Positions 26,148 to 34,131 of a stretch of 64,000 nt of DNA are shown here, in pieces. Positions within the stretch are counted from its first letter, which is position 1, and each line of letters opens with the position of its first letter. The notes beneath the pieces were generated by a model. The model did no database searches. It was not told the DNA's origin and was given only the letters and a program-made list of their open reading frames with translations. A program made the position numbers and the translations under genes. Origin of the DNA: Cupriavidus alkaliphilus (lineage in GTDB: Bacteria; Pseudomonadota; Gammaproteobacteria; Burkholderiales; Burkholderiaceae); assembly GCF_900094595.1 (NCBI RefSeq), contig NZ_FMAD01000005.1:1-64000 (forward strand), in the 5' to 3' direction.

Positions 26148-28431
26148 GGGCGGCCTCCTCTTCCTTCAGCGCGCGCAGGGCCGCCAGCACCTTCTCGGGC
26201 GTGATCGGCAGCGACTGGATGCGCACCCCGACCGCGTCGAACACGGCATTGGCGATCGCCGCCGCGCCCGGCAGGATCGCGGTCTCGCTGGCGCCCTTGG
26301 CGCCGTAGGGGCCGTTGGGATCGTTCGATTCGACCACGTCGGTGCGCAGCATCGGCACGGCGTCGGCGGTGGGCATGGTGTAGTCGGCGAAGTTGCCGTT
26401 CATCAGGCGGCCGTCCTCGTATTGCAGGTGCTCGTACAGGGTCCAGCCGATCGCCTGCACGGTGGCGCCGTGGGTCTGGCCATGCACCGCGAGCGGGTTG
26501 ATGGCCTTGCCGCAGTCGTCGGCGACAAAGCTGTCGATCACGGTGACCTGGCCGGTGCAGGTGTCGACCTCCACTTCCACCGCCTGCGCCGCGAACGAAT
26601 GCGCGGGGGCGACGTTGCCGTAGTAGTCGGCGTCGTGCATCACCGTGGGCGCGTCGTAGCTGGCGCGCACGTGGATGCCCTCGCCGCCGTGGCGGAAGAT
26701 ATGCAGGCGCGCGATCTCGGCCAGCGTGGCGGACTGGCCGGGCTGGTCCGGCACGGCGATGCGGCCATCGGCGATCACCAGTTGCCGCGCCTCCACGCCG
26801 AGCTTTTCCGCCGCCAGCGCCAGCAGCTTCTGCCGCGCCTCGCGCGCCGCGCGCAGCACCGCATTGCCCGAGATGATGGTCACACGCGACGCCAGCGAGC
26901 CCAGGCAGAACGGCGCGGTATCGGTATCCGGCGCCATCACGGTGACGTGCGCCAGCGGAATGCCCAGTTCCTGCGCGCAGATCTGGCTGAGCATGGTGTT
27001 GGCGCCCTGCCCCATGTCGCACTCGCTGGTCTGCAACATCACGCGCCCGTCTTCGTTGATCTTGAGCAGGATGGTCGAGCCGTCCCAGTTGCCCAGCGTG
27101 CGGTTGCCGCTGACGTGCATCGCCGCGGCAATGCCGACGCCGCGCCGGCGCGTGCCGGTGCCGCGCGGCGCCGCGCGCTTTTCGTCCCAGCGGATGGCGC
27201 GGCGCGTCATGTCGAGGCATTCGGCCATGCCGGTGCTGCTGATCTTCCAGCCATGCACGCTGGTCTCGCCGGCGCCGATGGCATTGCGCCGGTGCACTTC
27301 GATCGGGTCGATGCCGAGCATGCCGGCCAGCACCGTCAGGTGGCAGTTAAGCGGAAACTGCATCTGCTGGCCGCCGAAGCCGCGGAAGGCGCCGCGCGGC
27401 GGGTTGTTGGTATAGGCCATCACCGCGTGCGAGCGCACGTTGTGCACGCGGTGCATGTTGTCGCTGCGCATGGCGGTGACGTGCATCACATCGCCGGCAA
27501 GTCCGGAATAGGCGCCGCACTCGGCCGTGATGCGTACGTCCTTGGCCAGGATCACGCCGTCGGCGGCAAGGCCCAGGCGCAGCCAGACCTGCATCGGCAC
27601 GCTCGCGCGCGCGCCCTGGAAGTCTTCCAGCCGGTTGTTGACCAGCCGCACCGGGCGCTCCAGCCGGCTCGCCAGGAAGGCGCAGATCAGGCTGTTGTTC
27701 TCCTCGACGATCTTGGCGCCGAAGCCGCCGCCGGTGGTGGCCTGCACCACGCGGATGGTCGAGACCGGCCGGTCCAGCGCCTCGGCCAGCCGCGCGCGCG
27801 CCAGGAACACCGACTGCGTCGACGCCCACACCGTGAGCCGCCCGTTGCCATCCTGCGCCGCGACCGATGCCATCGGCTCGAGGTAGCCGGGATACTGCGA
27901 ATGCATCTCGTAGGTGGCTTCATACACCGCGGCGCACGCCGCGAACGCGGCCTCGACATCGCCGCGCTCGATGCGCATTTCATGGCCGATATTGCGCGTG
28001 CCGGCGTGGATCTCCGGCGCGCCTCCGGCCAGCGCCGCGGCCGGCGTCAGCAGCGCGGGCAACGCCTCGTACTCGACCCGGATCAGGTCCAGCGCGTCGC
28101 GCGCGATCTCCTCGCTGAGCGCCACCACCGCGGCCACTTCCTCGCCGACATGGCGCACCACGCCGCAGGCCAGGATGCGCTGCTCCTTGCGGTGCGGGCC
28201 CCAGTGACGGGCGGGCACGTCGTGGCCGGTCACCACCAGCTTCACGCCGGGCAGCGCCCTGGCGGCGGCGGTGTCGATGCGCACGATGCGCGCATGCGGG
28301 TGCGGGCTGCGCAGCACCTTGGCGTGCAGCATGCCGGGCAGCTTGATGTCGCCGGCATACTGCGCGCGCCCCATGACCTTTTCCCGCGCGGTCACCTGCG
28401 GCGTGGACGTTCCCACGATGGCCCTGCTCAT
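26140..28431 (-). CDS. molybdenum hydroxylase, molybdopterin-binding large subunit
   Basis: A 763-aa catalytic subunit of the xanthine dehydrogenase/CO dehydrogenase superfamily, which hydroxylates carbon next to ring N or a carbonyl using water. Visible motifs are TGGGFGAKIVEEN, the molybdopterin loop PRGAFRGFGGQQMQFP, QTSECDMGQGANTMLSQ, and GAKGASETAILPGAAAIANA with the expected catalytic Glu. It lacks the AYRCSFR motif of true CO dehydrogenase, so another substrate is likely. A nicotinate-, isoquinoline- or hydroxybenzoyl-CoA-type substrate is possible given the NicC-like hydroxylase and Bug receptors nearby. Chaperone and cofactor genes are not in the window except coxG. Confidence 0.93.
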   Translation of the reverse strand: MSRAIVGTSTPQVTAREKVMGRAQYAGDIKLPGMLHAKVLRSPHPHARIVRIDTAAARALPGVKLVVTGHDVPARHWGPHRKEQRILACGVVRHVGEEVAAVVALSEEIARDALDLIRVEYEALPALLTPAAALAGGAPEIHAGTRNIGHEMRIERGDVEAAFAACAAVYEATYEMHSQYPGYLEPMASVAAQDGNGRLTVWASTQSVFLARARLAEALDRPVSTIRVVQATTGGGFGAKIVEENNSLICAFLASRLERPVRLVNNRLEDFQGARASVPMQVWLRLGLAADGVILAKDVRITAECGAYSGLAGDVMHVTAMRSDNMHRVHNVRSHAVMAYTNNPPRGAFRGFGGQQMQFPLNCHLTVLAGMLGIDPIEVHRRNAIGAGETSVHGWKISSTGMAECLDMTRRAIRWDEKRAAPRGTGTRRRGVGIAAAMHVSGNRTLGNWDGSTILLKINEDGRVMLQTSECDMGQGANTMLSQICAQELGIPLAHVTVMAPDTDTAPFCLGSLASRVTIISGNAVLRAAREARQKLLALAAEKLGVEARQLVIADGRIAVPDQPGQSATLAEIARLHIFRHGGEGIHVRASYDAPTVMHDADYYGNVAPAHSFAAQAVEVEVDTCTGQVTVIDSFVADDCGKAINPLAVHGQTHGATVQAIGWTLYEHLQYEDGRLMNGNFADYTMPTADAVPMLRTDVVESNDPNGPYGAKGASETAILPGAAAIANAVFDAVGVRIQSLPITPEKVLAALRALKEEEAAHA

Positions 28432-28492
28432 GCCGGCCTCCTGTCTGTCGTTGTCGATGGCGTGGTGCCGGAAGGCAATGCGCCGGCGCGGC

Positions 28493-29491
28493 TCATTCCG
28501 CGGTGATCGCCAGCTCGCGGATCACCTTGCCCAGGCGCTCGTGGTCGGCCGCGTTGACTTTCTCCAGCGCGGCCGGTGCGCCGCCTACGGGGGTGGCGCC
28601 GAAGGTGGCCATCTTGTCGGCCACCTCGGGCAGGCGCAGCACCTCGTTGAGCTGCTGGTTCAGCGTCCTGACTACCTCGGGCGGCGTGCCTTTGGGCGCC
28701 ATCACGCCGTGCCACGCGCCGACCACCACGTCCTTGTAGCCCAGCTCGGCCAGCGTCGGCACGTTGGGCAGCAGCGGCGAGCGCCGCGCATCGGTGATCG
28801 CCAGCGGAATCAGCCGGCCCGTATTGAGGTACTGCGCCACCGGGCCCAGCGTGACGTAGGCAAACGGCACGTGCCCCGCCACCACGTCGTTGACCGCGGG
28901 CGCCACGCCCTTGTAGGGCACGTGCTGGATCTTCACGCCGGCGGCGCGGTTCAGCATCTCGCCGGCGATATGCATCGGCGATCCCGCGCCCGGGCTGCCA
29001 TAGGTGAGCGCCTTGCCGGCCCTGGCCGCGGCCACCATCTCGCTCACGCTTTTCACGCCCGCCTGCGGGTTGGCCACCAGCAGTACCGCCTGCACGGCGG
29101 TCTGGATCACCGGCGTGAAGCCGTGCAGCGGGTCATAGCTGGCCGACGGCGCCAGCTTCAGCACCATCGGCGCCAGCGTGAACGGGTTCGGCGTATACAG
29201 CAGCGTGTAGCCGTCCGCCGGCGCGCGGCTGACGAATGCGGCACCCACCACGCCACCGGCACCGGGACGGTTCTCGACGATGACCGGCTGCTTCAGGCGG
29301 GCCGACAGCTTGTCGGCGTAGAGCCGCGCCATGGCATCGGTATCGCCGCCTGGCGGATAGGCCACCACCATGGTGACGGCCTTGGCCGGATACGCGGGGG
29401 CGGCCAGCGCGGTGCCCGCGCTCAGCGCAAGCACGGCCATGGCCGCGGAGGCGACGGCGGCAGCGGCGCGTCGGGGACGTTGTTGTCTCAT
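28493..29491 (-). CDS. Bug-family (TTT) periplasmic solute-binding receptor
   Basis: A 332-aa TctC/Bug protein. A signal peptide runs over ~1-31 (Arg-rich, then AAVASAAMAVLALSAGTALA). Conserved segments are VTMVVAYPPGGDTDAMAR, ENRPGAGGVVGAAFV, HVPYKGVAPAVNDVVAGHVP and SPLLPNVPTLAELGYKD. It is the first gene of the molybdenum-hydroxylase operon, directly behind the promoter with the shared 16-bp motif. It is closely similar to the Bug protein at 52200-53198 (both have the YPxGGDxD start and the PNVPTLAELGYKDV segment). The ligand is unknown but probably an acid fed into this pathway. Confidence 0.92.
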   Translation of the reverse strand: MRQQRPRRAAAAVASAAMAVLALSAGTALAAPAYPAKAVTMVVAYPPGGDTDAMARLYADKLSARLKQPVIVENRPGAGGVVGAAFVSRAPADGYTLLYTPNPFTLAPMVLKLAPSASYDPLHGFTPVIQTAVQAVLLVANPQAGVKSVSEMVAAARAGKALTYGSPGAGSPMHIAGEMLNRAAGVKIQHVPYKGVAPAVNDVVAGHVPFAYVTLGPVAQYLNTGRLIPLAITDARRSPLLPNVPTLAELGYKDVVVGAWHGVMAPKGTPPEVVRTLNQQLNEVLRLPEVADKMATFGATPVGGAPAALEKVNAADHERLGKVIRELAITAE

Positions 29492-29586
29492 CTACAGCTC
29501 CTGTGGGGGCGCATTCGCGAGGCGGGAGTCAGCGGGTTGTGCACATCGCGAAAACAGGGGTGGCTTAAGTACAACTCTCTTCGGTT

Positions 29587-29602
29587 GTTTTATTAATGAA
29601 AC
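29587..29602. promoter_or_regulatory. IclR-type operator candidate GTTTTATTAATGAAAC (site A)
   Basis: This near-palindrome lies 96 bp upstream of the Bug/molybdenum-hydroxylase operon. It is followed by GTTC-N7-GAAC (29607-29621). The same 16-mer with one change, in the same relation to a GTTT-N7-GAAC repeat, lies at 49625 upstream of the aromatic cluster. Variants are at 50668 and 50883. Confidence 0.6.
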
Positions 29603-29638
29603 GCAAGTTCAAACAAGGAACACAATCATCGTAGGCGC

Positions 29639-29662
29639 CGTAAGTTGACAACTCAACTTACG
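29639..29662. promoter_or_regulatory. candidate MarR operator, 10-bp inverted repeat
   Basis: The perfect inverted repeat CGTAAGTTGA-CAAC-TCAACTTACG spans 24 bp in the divergent region between the Bug operon and marR. MarR dimers typically bind palindromes of this size. It lies just upstream of the marR -35 box and across the promoter region of the Bug operon. Confidence 0.65.
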
Positions 29663-29673
29663 TTAAACACCAA

Positions 29674-29702
29674 TTGACTATCCTTATTTTTTTGAGATTT
29701 AT
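29674..29702 (+). promoter_or_regulatory. marR promoter
   Basis: A -35 TTGACT (29674-29679) and -10 ATTTAT (29697-29702) are 17 bp apart, 113 bp upstream of the marR ATG and just beyond the palindrome at 29639-29662. Confidence 0.5.
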
Positions 29703-29814
29703 TTGCACTCACCCGGGTCGCCACACGGTGGCGGCAATGGCAAGCGCCTGTGAGACAATCTGCCCCGCCCACCGGCCACGCATCCTGGCCGACAGACCAG
29801 ACCAAGAGGAACGC

Positions 29815-30336
29815 ATGCCCCGTGATGCCGCGCCTGCCAATGGCACGCCCGCGCCCGCCCCTGCCGCCAACGCCAGCCCGTGGACCGACCTCGACGAGGC
29901 CGGCAGCGGCCTGACCGTCGACAACTTCCTGACCACGATGCTGAGCCAGCTGGTGACCGCGCTGCGCAGCACGGTCACCAAGCCCTATGCGGAGCAGTTC
30001 GGCCTGACCGTGCCGGAATGGCGCATCCTGGCGCTGCTGGCCCATGCGCGCGCGTTGCCGTTTGCCGAACTGGTGACCCAGTCCACCTCGGACAAGGCGC
30101 TGGTCAGCCGCACCCTGCGGCTGCTGGAGGACCGCGGGCTGGTGCAGCTGACCTCGGCCGGCAATACCCCGCGCAAGAAGCTGATGTGCGCCATCACCGA
30201 AGCCGGCATCGCGCTGCATGACCAGGTGATGCCACTGGCGCGGCGCGGACAGGCCGAGGTGATCCGGCAGCTGTCGCCGCAGGAGCGCGAGGCGGTGTAC
30301 CAGGGACTGCGCAAGCTGTTGCGGGCGCAGACCTGA
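29815..30336 (+). CDS. MarR-family transcriptional regulator
   Basis: A 173-aa winged-helix regulator. The HTH spans ~60-130: FGLTVPEWRILALLAHA, then STSDKALVSRTLRLLEDRGL, with the wing NTPRKKLMCAITEAG. A ~30-residue Ala/Pro-rich N-terminus precedes it. AAGAGGA lies upstream of the ATG. It is divergent from the Bug/molybdenum-hydroxylase operon with a perfect 24-bp palindrome between them, so it very likely controls that operon and itself in response to an aromatic acid, the usual ligand type in this family. Confidence 0.9.
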   Translation: MPRDAAPANGTPAPAPAANASPWTDLDEAGSGLTVDNFLTTMLSQLVTALRSTVTKPYAEQFGLTVPEWRILALLAHARALPFAELVTQSTSDKALVSRTLRLLEDRGLVQLTSAGNTPRKKLMCAITEAGIALHDQVMPLARRGQAEVIRQLSPQEREAVYQGLRKLLRAQT

Positions 30337-30456
30337 GGCCACAGGCCCGCCGCCGCCGCGGCATCCGCCGGATACCCGCTGGCCGGGTTTCATCTGGCAA
30401 AATTTCTCCACGCCTGGGCAGGACGGCACCAGCCAGATAGCCTATAACGTCTGCTA

Positions 30457-30480
30457 CCGGTTTCACGTAACGAAAACCGG
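30457..30480. promoter_or_regulatory. candidate IclR operator, CCGGTTT-N10-AAACCGG
   Basis: A perfect 7-bp inverted repeat lies 19 bp upstream of the IclR-family gene at 30499 and overlaps the expected promoter. This suggests autoregulation of the IclR-headed operon. Confidence 0.55.
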
Positions 30481-30498
30481 ACCCAGGAGACGACCGGC

Positions 30499-31317
30499 GT
30501 GACCATCCCGAGCACTTCATTGCAGAAGGCTTGCCGCCTGCTGCGCGCGCTGACCGACGCCCGCAATCGCCGCCTGACCGACCTGGCGCTGGCCGCTGGT
30601 GTCGACAAGGCCTCGGCGCTGCGGCTGCTTGAAACCCTGGCAGCCGAGGGTGTGGTCCAGCGCGATCCGGCGACCAAGGCCTTTGCGCCGGGGCGGGAAT
30701 GGCTGGCGTTGCACGCCGCCGCCCTGCAGCGGACCGACCTGCGTCCGCTGGTACGCCCGGCGCTGATCCGGCTGGCCAATGCCTTCGAGGACAGCGCCAT
30801 CCTGTCGGTGCCGAGCGGCTGCGAATCCGTTTGCATCGAGCTGCGCCTGGGCACCTTCCCGATCCGCGCCAATTACCTGGAAATCGGCAGCCGCCGGCCC
30901 CTGGGCGTCGGCGCCGGCAGCCTGGCGCTGCTCGCCGCGCTGCCCGACGCCGAGGTCGACGCGGTGCTCGAAGGCATCGCCCCGGCCATGCGCCGCTACC
31001 CCCGCTTCAGCCGGCCCATGCTGCTGGAGCACGTGCGCGCCACGCGCGAGCGCGGCTACGCGGTGCTGCTTGACGTGGTGATCGAGCGCATGGGCGGCAT
31101 CGCCATCGTCCTGCCAGGCCCCGACGGCTACCCGCTTGGCGCCCTCAGCATCGCCGCGCTCAATGACCGCATAAGCGGTCGCGAGACCGCCATGGCCCGC
31201 GCATTGAAGCGCGAGGCCGACGCCATTTGCCAGGCCTGGCGCCGGCACGCCGGCGACGCAGATCGCCGCGGCCCGGCCAGAGCCGCAAACCACAACACAC
31301 CGGAGGAGACACCATGA
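30499..31317 (+). CDS. IclR-family transcriptional regulator
   Basis: A 272-aa regulator. The HTH is at ~5-65 (SLQKACRLLRALTDARNR, then VDKASALRLLETLAAEGVVQ). The ligand domain follows, with PIRANYLEIGSRRPLGVGAG and GIAIVLPGPDGYPLGALSIA. The start is GTG with CAGGAGA upstream. The stop overlaps the ATG of the periplasmic binding protein gene by 4 bp (ATGA), so the regulator heads this operon. It is diverged from the two similar IclR proteins elsewhere in the window. Confidence 0.88.
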   Translation: MTIPSTSLQKACRLLRALTDARNRRLTDLALAAGVDKASALRLLETLAAEGVVQRDPATKAFAPGREWLALHAAALQRTDLRPLVRPALIRLANAFEDSAILSVPSGCESVCIELRLGTFPIRANYLEIGSRRPLGVGAGSLALLAALPDAEVDAVLEGIAPAMRRYPRFSRPMLLEHVRATRERGYAVLLDVVIERMGGIAIVLPGPDGYPLGALSIAALNDRISGRETAMARALKREADAICQAWRRHAGDADRRGPARAANHNTPEETP

Positions 31318-32555
31318 CGCTTCGCCATTCGATCCGACGCCGGGCCGCCGGCGTGCTCGCGCTTGCCACCGCGCTGGCCTGCGGCGCCGCGCAGGCCCAG
31401 CCCAGGGCCGCGATTTCCGACGACGTGGTCAAGCTCGGCATGCTGCTCGACATGAGCGGCCTGTACGCCGACGTCACCGGCCGCGGCAGCGCCACCGCGG
31501 CGCAGATGGCCATCGACGATTTCGGCGGCAAGGTGCTCGGCAAGAAGATCGAGCTGGTCGTGGTCGATCACCAGAACAAGGCCGATATCGCCGCCAACAA
31601 GGCGCGCGAGTGGTACGACACCGGCAATGTCGACGCCATCCTCGACGTGGCCGCCTCGGCGCCGGCGCTGGCGGTGCTGGAAGTGGCGAAGCAGAAGAAC
31701 CGCATCGTGGTGTTCTCGGGCCCCGGCACCGAGCGCATCACCAACGACCTGTGCACGCCGGTGTCGGTGCACTACGCCTACGACACCTACGCGCTCGCCA
31801 ACACCACCGCGCGCGCCACGGTGCAGCGCGGCGGCAAGAGCTGGTTCTTCCTGACCGCCGACTACGCCTTCGGTCACACGCTGCAGGACTCCGCCACCGC
31901 GGTCATCAACGAGACCGGCGGCAAGGTGGTGGGGGCCGCGCGCCACCCGATCGGCGCCAGCGACTTTGCCTCGTACCTGCTGCAGGCGCAGGCCAGCAAG
32001 GCGCAGATCGTCGGGCTGGCCAACGCCGGCGGCGACACCATCAACGCGATCAAGGCGGCATCCGAGTTCGGCCTCACGCGCAACAACGCCCAGCGCATGG
32101 CAGGCCTGCTGCTGTACGTCAACGACATCCACGCCATCGGGCTGAAGACCGCGGCCGGCCTCATGCTGACCGAAGGCTTCTACTGGGACATGAACGATGC
32201 CACCCGCGCGTGGTCGCGCCGCTATTTCGAGAAGCTGAAGAAAATGCCCAACATGAGCCAGGCCGGCGCGTATTCGTCGGTGATGCACTACCTGAAGGCG
32301 GTGCAGGCGGCAGGCACCGACGAGACCGCGGCGGTGATGAAGCAGATGAAGTCGATACCGATCAACGACTTCTTCGCGAAGAACGGCCGCATCCGCGAGG
32401 ACGGCCGCATGATCCACGACATGTACCTGTTCGAGGTGAAGACGCCGGCCGAATCGAAATACCCGTGGGATTACTACAAGGTAGTGGCGACGGTGCCCGG
32501 CGAGCAGGCCTTCATGCCGGCCTCGAAGTCGAAATGCCCGCTGCTGCGGCACTGA
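31314..32555 (+). CDS. ABC-type branched-chain amino acid-like substrate-binding protein
   Basis: A 413-aa LivJ-like type I periplasmic binding protein. A signal peptide covers ~1-28 (SIRRRAAGVLALATALACGA, then AQA). Conserved segments are VKLGMLLDMSGLYADVTGRG, DDFGGKVLGKKIELVVVDHQ, GPGTERITNDLCTP and FFLTADYAFGHTL. The family binds amino acids, amides or aromatic acids for Liv-type ABC importers. No permease or ATPase gene lies nearby, so it is either an orphan or works with a transporter elsewhere. GGAGGAG supports the start, and translation is coupled to the upstream iclR gene. Confidence 0.9.
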   Translation: MTLRHSIRRRAAGVLALATALACGAAQAQPRAAISDDVVKLGMLLDMSGLYADVTGRGSATAAQMAIDDFGGKVLGKKIELVVVDHQNKADIAANKAREWYDTGNVDAILDVAASAPALAVLEVAKQKNRIVVFSGPGTERITNDLCTPVSVHYAYDTYALANTTARATVQRGGKSWFFLTADYAFGHTLQDSATAVINETGGKVVGAARHPIGASDFASYLLQAQASKAQIVGLANAGGDTINAIKAASEFGLTRNNAQRMAGLLLYVNDIHAIGLKTAAGLMLTEGFYWDMNDATRAWSRRYFEKLKKMPNMSQAGAYSSVMHYLKAVQAAGTDETAAVMKQMKSIPINDFFAKNGRIREDGRMIHDMYLFEVKTPAESKYPWDYYKVVATVPGEQAFMPASKSKCPLLRH

Positions 32556-32556
32556 C

Positions 32557-33699
32557 ATGCATGCCACCTTTGTACGCGGCACCGGCAATACGCGCTTCGG
32601 CCGCCTCGACGGCAGCACCCCGCTGACGCTGATGGCGCAGGCTGCCGATGCCGCGCTGGCCGACGCCGGGCTGGCGCGCGCCGAACTCGACGGCGTGCTG
32701 TGCGGCTATGCCACCACGCTGCCGCACCTGATGCTGGCCGACCGCTTTTGCGAATACGCCTCGCTCAGGCCCGCCTACGCCCATGGCGTGGCGGCAGGCG
32801 GCGCCACCGGGGGCGTGATGGCGATGCTGGCGCACGAGCTGGTGCGCGCCGGCCGCTGCCGCCATGTGCTGGTGGTCGCGGGCGAGAACCGCCTCAGCGG
32901 CCAGAGCCGCGACCAGTCGATCCAGACGCTGGCGCAGGTGGGCGAGCCGCATGCCGAGGTGCCCAACGGCGCCTCGGTGCCGGCCTACTACGCGCTGCTG
33001 GCGTCGCGCTACCTGTACCAGACCGGGATGGATGCCGATGCGCTGTCCGGCTTTGCGGTGCTGATGCGCGCGCATGCCGCCGGCCATCCGGATGCTCACC
33101 TGCGCGAGCCGCTGTCGCTCGCGCAAGCATGTGCCGCGCGTCCGATCGCCACGCCGCTGCGGCTGTCCGACTGCTGCCCGATTTCCGATGGCGCGGTCGC
33201 GGTGATCGTCTCCGCCGAGCCCGGCGCCGGCACGCCGGTGCGCATCGCCGGCGCGGGCCAGGCGCACCGGCACCAGCATCTGGGCGCGCTCGACGACGTG
33301 ATGCAGACCGGCGCCGCCGACGCCGCGCACCGTGCCTTTGCCGAGGCCGGCGGTGATGTGGAGAGCATCGACTGCCTGGCGATCTATGACTCGTTCACCA
33401 TCACCCTGGTCATGCTGCTCGAAGAACTTGGACTGGCGCCACGCGGCCAGGCGCACGCGCGGCTGCATGCCGGCGATTTCGGCTGCGATGGCACGCTGCC
33501 GCTCAATACGCATGGCGGACTGCTGGCGTTCGGCCACTCCGGCGTGGCGGGCGGGCTGATGCATCTCGCCGAAGCCGCGCGCCAGCTCGCGGGCCGCGCC
33601 GGTGAACGCCAGCTGAGCCGGCGCCGCCGCGCGCTGTTCCATGCCGACGGCGGCGTACTGTCGTCGCATGTCAGCCTGGTGCTGGAGGCCGCAACATGA
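32557..33699 (+). CDS. thiolase-fold protein of the lipid-transfer/aldolase type
   Basis: A 380-aa thiolase-superfamily protein. The position of the N-terminal nucleophile, normally a Cys, reads VAAGGATGGVMAM, with no Cys. The C-terminal region keeps DCLAIYDSFTITLVMLLEELG and LPLNTHGGLLAFGHSGVAGG. This resembles SCP-x/Ltp2-like proteins that pair with a DUF35 partner and act as retro-aldolases on beta-hydroxyacyl-CoA rather than as thiolases. The DUF35 gene overlaps its stop by 4 bp, which supports a complex. The substrate is unknown. It may instead be a non-catalytic partner. Confidence 0.85.
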   Translation: MHATFVRGTGNTRFGRLDGSTPLTLMAQAADAALADAGLARAELDGVLCGYATTLPHLMLADRFCEYASLRPAYAHGVAAGGATGGVMAMLAHELVRAGRCRHVLVVAGENRLSGQSRDQSIQTLAQVGEPHAEVPNGASVPAYYALLASRYLYQTGMDADALSGFAVLMRAHAAGHPDAHLREPLSLAQACAARPIATPLRLSDCCPISDGAVAVIVSAEPGAGTPVRIAGAGQAHRHQHLGALDDVMQTGAADAAHRAFAEAGGDVESIDCLAIYDSFTITLVMLLEELGLAPRGQAHARLHAGDFGCDGTLPLNTHGGLLAFGHSGVAGGLMHLAEAARQLAGRAGERQLSRRRRALFHADGGVLSSHVSLVLEAAT

Positions 33700-34061
33700 G
33701 CGATCCCGCCCGCCACCCCTATACCGATGGACTCGATGCCGGCGTGGTGCGCTACCAGTGCTGCGACGGCTGCGGCGCCTGGCAGCCGCTGGAGCGCCAC
33801 GCCTGCCGCGCCTGCGGCTGCCTGCAATTGCACTGGCGCGATGCCGGCGGACTGGCCACGGTCTACGCGGTCACCGAGATCAGCCGCGCCCCGACCGAGG
33901 CCTTCCGCGCCCTGGCGCCATACACACTGGTGCTGGCCACGCTGGACGAGGGCCTACGCGTGATGGGCCATGCCGAGCCCGGCGTGGCGATCGGCGAGCG
34001 CGTGCGCGCGGGCTTCCTGCGCTTCGGCGAAGCCACCCTGCTGCGTTTCCTGCGCGAATAG
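33696..34061 (+). CDS. DUF35 OB-fold/zinc-ribbon protein
   Basis: A 121-aa partner protein. A rubredoxin-like zinc ribbon lies near residues 22-46 (CCDGCGAW, then CRACGC), followed by an OB-fold acyl-CoA-binding domain (LATVYAVTEISRAPTEAF, then MGHAEPGVAIGERVRAGFL). DUF35 proteins form complexes with thiolase-fold enzymes and shape their acyl-CoA channel. The ATGA overlap with the thiolase-fold gene indicates coupled translation and an obligate pair. Confidence 0.9.
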   Translation: MSDPARHPYTDGLDAGVVRYQCCDGCGAWQPLERHACRACGCLQLHWRDAGGLATVYAVTEISRAPTEAFRALAPYTLVLATLDEGLRVMGHAEPGVAIGERVRAGFLRFGEATLLRFLRE

Positions 34062-34131
34062 CGGCCCGCGGGCGCCAGCCGGCGCGCGCCCGTTCCCATC
34101 CCGGCCGGCAATCCCAACCTGGAGAATTCCC

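Noticed and set aside
25936..28506. An 856-aa plus-strand open frame
   Set aside because: It is antisense to the molybdenum-hydroxylase large-subunit gene, whose motifs are intact; the frame has no domain signal.
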